A DNA stretch of 31,626 bases. Origin: a virus. The stretch covers positions 1 through 31,626 of IMG/VR virus record IMGVR_UViG_3300032093_000549. One strand, 5' to 3'. The notes under the pieces are model-generated. The model saw only the letters and a program-made list of their open reading frames with translations. It was not told where the DNA came from and ran no database searches. The translations under genes were made by a program, and so were the position numbers. Positions 10,401 through 17,484 of the stretch are shown piece by piece (position 1 is the stretch's first letter; the number at the start of each line of letters is the position of its first letter).

Positions 10401-11260
10401 CACTAAATAGTTCAGGACAAATTAGTATGGGTGGATCTACTACTGGACAATCTATTAATTTGGAGTTAGGACAAAGTGCAACTGCACAAGTTTCACTAAA
10501 TGACGGGGGACTTCGTTCACTCGCAGGAGTTCCTTCCGGTCAAATTAGTCTAAACAATTTTTGGGGAAAAGCCTTTGAAAATAAAGTGTATGTCGGATTT
10601 ACGGAAACCTGGACAGGCGACGGTTTTGGTTTACAACGTCAACCTGGAGACTTGGTTATTGGTTATGTAGTTAGGTCTTACGGTGGAAGTGCGGCATTTA
10701 ATATGAATAATCCGAATTTTCAATATTTACCCGGTGCTATAGATTTACAACATTATACTTCATTACCCGAATATCCGTGGTACGTGTCTCTTTGGATTAA
10801 TGTCATATATGGGTTTATAACAGAACAAAACGAAACATTCCCAGCACCAGCGGGTGGTTTTAGCGGTGCTGGGTATTATGTGTTTAGAAACGTAGGAACT
10901 CCAAATGTTAACCAAGTAATTAATACAAGAACAACTTCAATGGACGGAAACTTTGCAGTATCTGGATTATCTGGAACATATGGCGGGGCTCGATGGGGGT
11001 TAGTGATTGGTTTAACCGATCTTAATTTTTATCAAGGATACGCATACAGTCCAAATATTACTACCGGATTTAAAGCACCAATAACTACTAATAACAACAT
11101 AATTTATAGTTATGTAGCACAGGCATCTAATGGGGGAAGTACTAGTAATATGGTTTTTTACAATGAAGTGTATAACGAAGAATTTCAAGAGAATGTTACG
11201 GTTGAAACAACAGGAACATACAGTTTCCTTACTGCAGCAATTAACATACCACCCGTATGA
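10397..11260 (+). CDS. Tail/structural protein with conserved N-terminal ISLND module
   Basis: 287 residues. The N-terminus, with LELGQSATAQVSLND and GVPSGQISLNNFWGK, is a module I recognise from many small tail/fibre proteins of T4-like cyanophages and pelagiphages; it probably docks the protein on the virion. The rest is rich in Gly, Tyr, Asn and Thr with no enzyme motif, as expected for a beta-structured virion protein. Its ATG overlaps the stop of the giant fibre gene (ATGA at 10397-10400), so the two are likely translated together and act in the same tail appendage. The exact function is unknown; a fibre tip or adhesin role is inference. Confidence 0.75.
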   Translation: MTLNSSGQISMGGSTTGQSINLELGQSATAQVSLNDGGLRSLAGVPSGQISLNNFWGKAFENKVYVGFTETWTGDGFGLQRQPGDLVIGYVVRSYGGSAAFNMNNPNFQYLPGAIDLQHYTSLPEYPWYVSLWINVIYGFITEQNETFPAPAGGFSGAGYYVFRNVGTPNVNQVINTRTTSMDGNFAVSGLSGTYGGARWGLVIGLTDLNFYQGYAYSPNITTGFKAPITTNNNIIYSYVAQASNGGSTSNMVFYNEVYNEEFQENVTVETTGTYSFLTAAINIPPV

Positions 11261-11281
11261 TTTTGTTTCATAGATTAATAG

Positions 11282-11773
11282 AATTCTTTTCTATATTTAA
11301 AAGTAAAACCTAAAAAATTAAATGGACAATTTAAAGTAGGACTCCGTTGGTCGGGAAATCCAGAATTTGAACATCAACAACATAGAAGGTTTGATCCCAA
11401 ATTAATGTTAGATTTGGCAGATATCCCAGGGGTTACCTTTTACTCGTTACAAAGAGATCATGACTTATTTGACGTATCATTTACTGATTTACGTCATAAA
11501 ATGAAGACGTGGGAAGATACGGCACGTGTTTTAGCGGGACTGGATTTGGTGATTACCTCGGATACATCAGTTGCACATTGCTCTGCCGCTCTTGGTATAG
11601 AAACATGGATTATTGTTCCAATATTACCGTATTATCCGTGGGCCTTGCCTGGAAATTGTACGTCGTGGTATGATAGTGTAAAATTGTATAGACAATCAAC
11701 TTATGGTAATTGGGACGCACCGTTTGAACAAATTAAAAAAGATTTACAAGACAAAATAAACAACGCACCGTGA
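11282..11773 (+). pseudogene. 5'-truncated glycosyltransferase family 9-like (heptosyltransferase fold) remnant
   Basis: The readable protein matches the C-terminal nucleotide-sugar-binding half of GT9/TPR-type glycosyltransferases found in T4-like phages: FKVGLRWSGNPEFEHQQHRR, then GVTFYSLQRDHD, TWEDTARVLAGLDLVITSDT, SVAHCSAALG, and IVPILPYYPW. The frame is open from 11282 after a TAG at 11279, but contains no ATG, GTG or TTG before the ATG at 11405. The conserved WSGNP block (about 11347-11362) therefore lies upstream of the first usable start, and the N-terminal domain is missing altogether. A product from 11405 would be 122 residues without the substrate-binding half. I read it as a decayed gene, or as a 3' fragment left by recombination next to the fibre genes; expression as a 122-residue protein is possible. 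No clear ribosome-binding site precedes 11405. Confidence 0.6.
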
Positions 11774-11797
11774 TTTTTTATTGTTAGACATGATGAG

Positions 11798-11835
11798 TTA
11801 TATATATAGACGTACAACTCTTAATTTTACGGAGG
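11798..11835 (+). promoter_or_regulatory. Candidate AT-rich late promoter plus strong Shine-Dalgarno before 11840
   Basis: The 66-base gap before the 134-residue gene holds TTATATATATAGA (11798-11810), similar to AT boxes in other gaps of this window, followed 21 bases on by GGAGG (11831-11835), five bases from the ATG at 11840. The Shine-Dalgarno is unambiguous. The promoter is a guess from position and base composition. Confidence 0.4.
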
Positions 11836-11839
11836 TTTT

Positions 11840-12244
11840 ATGAAGTTACGGAATGAACAAATTTTAAATGTATTTACGGGTCTAAACTCACTAGGTAATG
11901 AAAAGTTCGCAGCAAAATTAGCATGGAAGATTTCTACTGCACGCGGTGCGTTGACCCCGTTTGTTGAGTCATTGGAAAAGACGATGGTTGAGGTACGTGC
12001 CAAGTATGCGGTGAAGGACGAAGAAGGAAAGATTGTTCCTGCTGTAGGAGAAAATGGATTACCAATTGAGGGTACAATGCAAGTAGCAAAAGAAAATGTG
12101 ATATTACTTAATCAAGAATTAACAGAATTACTCAGTATTGAAACTGAAGTGGAAAACGTCAGTTTATCCATCAACGACTTCCCAGATACATTGGAAATCT
12201 CACCAAATGCATTGGCAGCACTCCAACCAATCCTTCACGATTAA
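11840..12244 (+). CDS. Small helical phage protein, DUF1617-like
   Basis: 134 residues, unknown function. The layout resembles the DUF1617 family of small phage proteins: an N-terminal helical LRNEQILNVFTGLNSLG, AAKLAWKISTARGAL, a charged helix with KYAVKDEEGKIV, a second helix LLNQELTELLSIETEVE, and an acidic end with ISPNALAALQPIL. I recall this from sequence feel only and cannot test it. It stands alone after the glycosyltransferase remnant with its own strong ribosome-binding site and candidate promoter, and is followed by a stem-loop. Confidence 0.75.
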   Translation: MKLRNEQILNVFTGLNSLGNEKFAAKLAWKISTARGALTPFVESLEKTMVEVRAKYAVKDEEGKIVPAVGENGLPIEGTMQVAKENVILLNQELTELLSIETEVENVSLSINDFPDTLEISPNALAALQPILHD

Positions 12245-12256
12245 ACATATTTGACT

Positions 12257-12297
12257 ATTGGGTAGATATTTATAAGAAGTTCAAATATTTACCCAAT
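12257..12297 (+). promoter_or_regulatory. 15-bp stem-loop just upstream of the 1311-residue gene
   Basis: ATTGGGTAGATATTT (12257-12271) and AAATATTTACCCAAT (12283-12297) are complementary over 15 positions with one G.U pair in RNA; the loop is 11 bases (ATAAGAAGTTC). The 3' arm ends seven bases before the ATG at 12305, where a Shine-Dalgarno would normally sit, and no purine-rich site is visible except AAGAAG in the loop. There is no T-tract after the stem, so a standard intrinsic terminator is less likely than translational control or an RNA-processing/stability element. The left arm also holds TATTTATA (12267-12274), seen in other gaps. Confidence 0.6.
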
Positions 12298-12304
12298 ATC
12301 ATTT

Positions 12305-15300
12305 ATGAATATTGAATCATTATTATACGAAGCGCTCCAACTCCCGTCAACTAACCGAGCCCATATTAATGCGCTGCGGTACATTTTACATAAAGAAGTT
12401 TCCGTTGATTTAAAGTTCTTAGCGGCACAGTCCCTAACGGAAATTCATAATCAATATAATTGGTGGATAACAGAACGGGGGTTGGACGAATCGTGCATTG
12501 TGGGACCAAACGATAGTGCCGCAACCGTCCGTAAAAAATGTAAAAAAGCGTTCAAACATGGGGAGAAGGTGTACCCCATGCACTGGATTTATGCTGTCTC
12601 TGGCTCCCCTATGGCGTCTGGATTGGGGGAAGAACACAATCCCTACGATTCTCCAGACTATGCCTTAAACGGGTTCACGGGAACGTTTAAAAAGAAACAA
12701 GACCCAGAAGATAAAGAAACGTTAACTCGTCGATTTGCGGATTTAGACCCGATAGAAGAAGAAAAATCCAGTACGGAACGAGTTAGAAGATATTATAAAA
12801 GACATCCCGAAAAGGTCCGTAAATATTTGAAAGATACGGTCAAGGATCGTGTTGCTCGTAATCGGGACCGGGCAAAGGCTATCAAAAAACATGGTAAAGA
12901 AAAGATGAAGAACCATGACGTGCACCATCCGAACGGACCACAAAACGGTGGGGCACGATTGGCTAAAAAAGATCATGGACGGGATAAGGTGAATGAAGAA
13001 TACTCACCAGATGTCATTTCTAGTACGATTCAAGAGTTTGTGAATTTTGCCGTACAAAAACTTCAATTACAAACTCTTCCTACCGTTACTATTATCCCAT
13101 CATCTGACCATATGACGAGTTTGGGATATTATGATCCCATGACGAAGCAAATCAATGTAGTCGTAGAAGGAAGATTACTAGCAGATATTTTACGGACACT
13201 TGCCCACGAATTAGCACATAGAAAACAAGACGAATTGGGATTGATTACCAACCCAATGATTGATGGTGCAACGGGATCTCCCATAGAAAATAACGCAAAC
13301 GCAATTGCAGGAATTCTACTCCGTCAATATGGTCAAAGTAATCCTCGTATATTCATGACCGAAGGATTGTTGATGGAAGGTGGTGCACATGGACATCTAG
13401 CACATCCATTTGAAGACACAGATTTATCGTTTGATGACTTTGATGAAATGATTAGTCGGTCGTTAGTGGGTAATTTAGAAAAGGAAGGACCGGTCGTAGA
13501 AAAAATGGACGGTCAAAATATTGCGTTCACTGTTCGTGATGGAAAGGTTGTATTTGCACGAAACAAAGGACATGTAAAAAATCGTGCAGAAAAAGCACTA
13601 TCAGCAGAAGAATTAGCCAAAATGTTTGCAGGTCGTGGGGAAATCTCCGATGCATTTGCTAAAGCAGCAGAAGATATTGAAGTGGCAATGAGTAAACTGT
13701 CACCTGAAGAAATTGAACAAGTATTTGGAGACGGTAGACGAGTGATGAGTACCGAAATTATTTACCCGGGCACTCGTAACGTAATTCCATATGACAAGAC
13801 GGTGTTGGTATTTCATGGTACATTGGAACATGATGATGATGGCGAAAAAGTCGGTGTTCAAAACACTGAAAATGGACAAATTATTGCTAATGCCGTAACT
13901 AAAGCAAACGCAGATAAACAACGTACGTTTGGTATTTCGGGTCCACGAACAGTTGCTATTTCGGATCAAGTCACTGAAGAAATGCAGCAAGTATACACTC
14001 GATTATCACAAAAATTAGAAGATCTTCGTGCGCAATATAATTTAAAACCATCTGCTACGTTACACGATTATTTGGAAGAATGGTGGAACGAACAATTAAC
14101 CGAAATAGAAAGTCAACAAGGATTTAAGTTCACCAATCAAGAACGTGCTGGACTTATTGCTCGTTGGATTGATAACGATAAAAAGTTTGGAGTAAAAAAT
14201 CTATCCGATGAAAAGAAAGAATGGTTTAGAGAATTTGAAAAGAATGATCTAACACCAATGCTAAAACAATCCGTGAAACCTGTTGAGCAAGTATTTTTAA
14301 CCGCAGGTGTATATGCATTAAAACGTGTTGTAGAGTTTCTATCGGCAAATAATCCTGCAATGGCAGAAGAATTGAAAAAACAATTTGTAGATAGTATACG
14401 TGGTATACAACAAGCGGGTGGTCCTGGAAAATTACAGAAATTAGAATATGAACTAGCTAGATTAAAAGAACTTGGTATTGATAACGTGGTACCAAGTGAA
14501 GGATTAATATTCACATATAATGGTAATCCGTATAAATTAACAGGTGCATTTGCTCCGGTAAATCAAATTATTGGAACAATGAAATATGACAGAGCTCCTG
14601 AAAAACCAGAGGCTTCATCAACAGAGCCGCAAAAGACCGAAGCACCGCCAGAAAAAGCACAAGACGAACCTGTACAGCCAGAAACTCCCGTACAACCACC
14701 TAAACCAATTGCCATCTATCCAGGACGTTTTCAGCCATATCATGCGGGACATCATGTGACGTATGAAGCATTGGTTGAAAAGTTTGGAAGGGAAAACGTG
14801 TATGTAGTGAGTTCAGACAAGCAAGATAGTATTACGTCACCATTTGGGTTCAGTGACAAACAGGAAATCATGACAAGTATGTTTGATATTCCAGAAGATC
14901 GTATTATTCAAGTAAAAAATCCATACAATCCAATAGAAGTAACAAAAGGATTACCCGAAGGAACTCCTGTAATATTTGCAGTGGGTGAGAAAGATGCGCA
15001 ACGATTGGGTGGTAAATACTTCCAAAAATATGATCCAAATGAAAAAATGTTAGGGTACAAACAAGCAGGATATGTGTGGATTGGACCCCCACCAAATCTG
15101 GAAGTTAATGGAAAAGAAATTAGTGGTACACAACTTCGTGCAGTTATGGGTGATCCAGCTATTACGGATAGAGCAAAACAAGAAATTTTTATTAAAATAT
15201 ATGGTAAGTTTGACAAGAACATTTTTGATAAAGTAGTCAAAAAAACGTCGGATGCAGAAGAGGCACGTAAATTAACGGATATGCACGGTAAACCAGAGAA

Positions 15301-16240
15301 ACCTACCACAGAACCAGAAACTACGCCAAAAAAAGGACGTGGAAAAAAACCTGACGAAAAAGCACTTGGTCGTGCTAAATCTGTACTAGGGCAAAAAGTT
15401 CGTAATCCAAAAACGGGTCGGGATATCTTGGTGGCAACTGCATTAAAGTACCCAGAAGATGAACCTGTACGAAAGGCGGCTGAACGTATGGTACAACAAG
15501 CAATGGCGGAAAAAAATGAAATATTATCCGAAGGAAAAGCACCAAAAAAACTTAAGGTATATACACACATCCGTGAATATACCGATGAAGATTTGGAATA
15601 TGAAAAAGACGAATATTTTAATAATGAACGAACATTTGAAGCATTTCCAGATTTAGCAGATTCAGCAGATGAATTAAAAAAATTAATTTCTAATGCGGCA
15701 AGTGAAGTACTAGAAGTGGAAGAACTACAAGCATTAGAAAATAGTGATGTTGGGGAGGTCTTACGTGGTGAAAATAAGATGAAAGTATTAAAAAATCTTA
15801 TTAGTAAAGAAAAAGACGTAAAAGGATTACTTAGTGATATTAAAAATAAGAAGCCGATTGCCATGCCAATTATTATTAAGCACACCAACGGATACTACTT
15901 ATTGGGGGGAAACACTCGGTTGTCAGTCCTTGCGGCAATTGGACATACAATGCCTGTGAAAGTTTTGGGTCAAGCAAGTCCATATCCATCCCCGTATGTA
16001 GTTGGAAAGTCGGGAGACGTAAAAAAGACGGGTAAGAAAAAGACAGGAAACAAAGATTTATTTAAAAAGTTAATGCAGATGCGTATCACTAATCCTGAGA
16101 CGGGTAATCAAGTCAAAGTGGATACGGCAATGGATTATGATAGATTACATCCTGCTCATAAAGCAGCAATGGCGTTTATTCGTCAACACATGAAAGGAAT
16201 TTCCAACCGAGCAGGTATACCAAAAAACAGAAATGACTAA
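12305..16240 (+). CDS. Multi-domain virion-type protein: HNH-like, HExxH peptidase, KxDG nucleotidyltransferase, NMNAT-like, ParB/Srx-like
   Basis: 1311 residues. Domains in order: residues 1-9 MNIESLLYE followed by A, like a capsid-targeting/gp21-cleavage signal; ~150-235 basic, with HDVHHPNGPQNGG resembling an HNH-type segment; ~240-355 a zinc metallopeptidase with H301-E-L-A-H305 and candidate third ligand E328; ~355-560 a ligase-superfamily nucleotidyltransferase with motif I K400-M-D-G403-QN and motif III-like TEIIYPGTRN (E484); ~800-980 an adenylyltransferase like NadM/NadR, with G807RFQPYHAGH816 and ISGTQLR (939-945); ~1070-1225 a ParB/sulfiredoxin-like fold with GGNTRL (1201-1206). 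A Pro/Glu-rich linker (~765-800) precedes the adenylyltransferase. A short motif, [VI].NP.TG followed by TA(L/M).Y, occurs twice, near 1035 and 1260. It ends nine bases before the next gene. Delivery into the host with the DNA is inference; the domain motifs are visible. Confidence 0.85.
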   Translation: MNIESLLYEALQLPSTNRAHINALRYILHKEVSVDLKFLAAQSLTEIHNQYNWWITERGLDESCIVGPNDSAATVRKKCKKAFKHGEKVYPMHWIYAVSGSPMASGLGEEHNPYDSPDYALNGFTGTFKKKQDPEDKETLTRRFADLDPIEEEKSSTERVRRYYKRHPEKVRKYLKDTVKDRVARNRDRAKAIKKHGKEKMKNHDVHHPNGPQNGGARLAKKDHGRDKVNEEYSPDVISSTIQEFVNFAVQKLQLQTLPTVTIIPSSDHMTSLGYYDPMTKQINVVVEGRLLADILRTLAHELAHRKQDELGLITNPMIDGATGSPIENNANAIAGILLRQYGQSNPRIFMTEGLLMEGGAHGHLAHPFEDTDLSFDDFDEMISRSLVGNLEKEGPVVEKMDGQNIAFTVRDGKVVFARNKGHVKNRAEKALSAEELAKMFAGRGEISDAFAKAAEDIEVAMSKLSPEEIEQVFGDGRRVMSTEIIYPGTRNVIPYDKTVLVFHGTLEHDDDGEKVGVQNTENGQIIANAVTKANADKQRTFGISGPRTVAISDQVTEEMQQVYTRLSQKLEDLRAQYNLKPSATLHDYLEEWWNEQLTEIESQQGFKFTNQERAGLIARWIDNDKKFGVKNLSDEKKEWFREFEKNDLTPMLKQSVKPVEQVFLTAGVYALKRVVEFLSANNPAMAEELKKQFVDSIRGIQQAGGPGKLQKLEYELARLKELGIDNVVPSEGLIFTYNGNPYKLTGAFAPVNQIIGTMKYDRAPEKPEASSTEPQKTEAPPEKAQDEPVQPETPVQPPKPIAIYPGRFQPYHAGHHVTYEALVEKFGRENVYVVSSDKQDSITSPFGFSDKQEIMTSMFDIPEDRIIQVKNPYNPIEVTKGLPEGTPVIFAVGEKDAQRLGGKYFQKYDPNEKMLGYKQAGYVWIGPPPNLEVNGKEISGTQLRAVMGDPAITDRAKQEIFIKIYGKFDKNIFDKVVKKTSDAEEARKLTDMHGKPEKPTTEPETTPKKGRGKKPDEKALGRAKSVLGQKVRNPKTGRDILVATALKYPEDEPVRKAAERMVQQAMAEKNEILSEGKAPKKLKVYTHIREYTDEDLEYEKDEYFNNERTFEAFPDLADSADELKKLISNAASEVLEVEELQALENSDVGEVLRGENKMKVLKNLISKEKDVKGLLSDIKNKKPIAMPIIIKHTNGYYLLGGNTRLSVLAAIGHTMPVKVLGQASPYPSPYVVGKSGDVKKTGKKKTGNKDLFKKLMQMRITNPETGNQVKVDTAMDYDRLHPAHKAAMAFIRQHMKGISNRAGIPKNRND

Positions 16241-16249
16241 GGGGTTATT

Positions 16250-16840
16250 ATGGCAGATCATGAAGCAATTAATAATGTACGACGAAAAATTAATGAAGTA
16301 ATGAAAAAAACCGACGAACGTATCGTCGTCGGGTGGCGCCCAGAATTGGCAGAAAAACGAAACGAAGGTGATGTGTGGGAAGATTTGGATGGAAAGAAAT
16401 GGACGATTAAAAATGGTATTAAGCAAAACGTTACGAAACTAGACGGAGCAAAAACGCCATGGTTCTGTCCTATGTGTAGTAAAGCAATGAGTCACCGATT
16501 TGATACAAAATTTTGGATGTTACAGGGCAAATGCATGGACTGCGTTATTAAGGAAGAAACAGAAATCCGTCGCCAGGGAAAATGGAAAGAATACGAACGA
16601 AAAAAACTTCAACAAAATTATGTTGCTTCACTAAAAGATCATATCAATGAATTACAAGATTATCATGATACGGTAACTGCTCCATCTTTTGTCCACGCGG
16701 ATGAAGAAAAAATACTCATGATAGAAAAATGGGATGTTGATATAAACAAAATAAAAACGGATCTTCAAAAAGATATTGAAGAGTTAACAAAACACCTCGC
16801 AGAGTGTGAAGCGGAGATGATGTATGGACAAAGTGATTGA
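16250..16840 (+). CDS. Zinc-ribbon protein upstream of terminase
   Basis: 196 residues. Two CxxC pairs (C73-P-M-C76 and C95-M-D-C98) form a probable zinc ribbon; before it sits GDVWEDLDGKKWTIKNGIKQ, a stretch I recognise from unnamed proteins of T4-like cyanophages. The C-terminal ~100 residues are a charged coiled coil. AAGGGG (16239-16244) precedes the ATG by five bases, and the 3' end overlaps the next gene by 17 bases, so the next two genes and terminase form one translation unit. Position next to gp17 might suggest a packaging or small-terminase role, but nothing in the sequence shows this. Confidence 0.8.
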   Translation: MADHEAINNVRRKINEVMKKTDERIVVGWRPELAEKRNEGDVWEDLDGKKWTIKNGIKQNVTKLDGAKTPWFCPMCSKAMSHRFDTKFWMLQGKCMDCVIKEETEIRRQGKWKEYERKKLQQNYVASLKDHINELQDYHDTVTAPSFVHADEEKILMIEKWDVDINKIKTDLQKDIEELTKHLAECEAEMMYGQSD

Positions 16841-17483
16841 TGCATTTAGAAAATTGATAAAAGATTTTGCCAAGATGCCACAACCAACACAACTAATAGT
16901 GGCGTGCGTGTTGGTTGTTGCTGCATTTAGTACTGGTCAATGTAACAGTGATTCCAAACTTAATCAATTTAGACAAGAATTTGCAAAACTACAAAAAGAA
17001 GCAAACACGGCAAAACAATTTGCGGATAGCACCAATAATATAGTCATTCGCTTAACAACAGAATCACAGCAAAAAGATAAACAAATTGCATCATTGACGG
17101 TCACTATAGATGTTACAAATAAGCAACGATCTATTCTCAAGGGAAGCCTTTCCAGATTAGAGGATAGTTTAGAGGTAACCAAAGACACAGCACAAATGGT
17201 AGCAATACAAGAAGGAATTATTTATAACTTAAAAGAACAAGTGTCCAACGCAGAATCGGTTATCGGACAACAAAAAGAAGTTATAACGGCACAACAATTT
17301 AAAATCACCAAGTTAGACAGTGCCGTAGCAATTGCAACACAGCGTGGCGATAGTTTACAAACAGTTGTTACTAAATTGATTACTATGCCAAAACCACCAC
17401 GTCAATGGATTAGTAAGAAGACCGCTGGTATGATTTCATTTGCAGCAGGTGTCATTATTGGAGATCGGTTGGCAGGGAGATGA
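16824..17483 (+). CDS. Membrane-anchored coiled-coil protein
   Basis: 219 residues. A short amphipathic start is followed by a hydrophobic segment at about residues 23-38 (LIVACVLVVAAFSTG), then ~140 residues of Gln/Lys/Asp-rich coiled coil, and a C-terminal hydrophobic, glycine-containing segment (AGMISFAAGVIIGDRLAG). One N-terminal membrane anchor with a long periplasmic-type coiled coil fits an inner-membrane spanin, but the second hydrophobic end and the position beside terminase also allow another envelope role. The cysteine after the first segment (STGQC) does not fit a lipobox. The start overlaps the zinc-ribbon gene, and the stop is one base before the terminase ATG. Confidence 0.75.
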   Translation: MDKVIDAFRKLIKDFAKMPQPTQLIVACVLVVAAFSTGQCNSDSKLNQFRQEFAKLQKEANTAKQFADSTNNIVIRLTTESQQKDKQIASLTVTIDVTNKQRSILKGSLSRLEDSLEVTKDTAQMVAIQEGIIYNLKEQVSNAESVIGQQKEVITAQQFKITKLDSAVAIATQRGDSLQTVVTKLITMPKPPRQWISKKTAGMISFAAGVIIGDRLAGR

Positions 17484-17484
17484 G

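Noticed and set aside
14908-15888. Long minus-strand open frame (326 codons) opposite the 1311-residue gene
   Set aside because: It is the mirror of a well-supported coding region with clear domain motifs; its translation is Ser/Phe-rich as expected from the reverse complement, with no start site or family resemblance.
16824-17483. Lipoprotein (outer-membrane spanin) reading of the coiled-coil protein
   Set aside because: The residues before the cysteine (STGQC) do not fit a lipobox, and the protein has a second hydrophobic end.
17440-17484. Upstream in-frame start for terminase
   Set aside because: Would overlap the coiled-coil gene by 44 bases; ATG 17485 has a proper Shine-Dalgarno and sits one base after that gene's stop.
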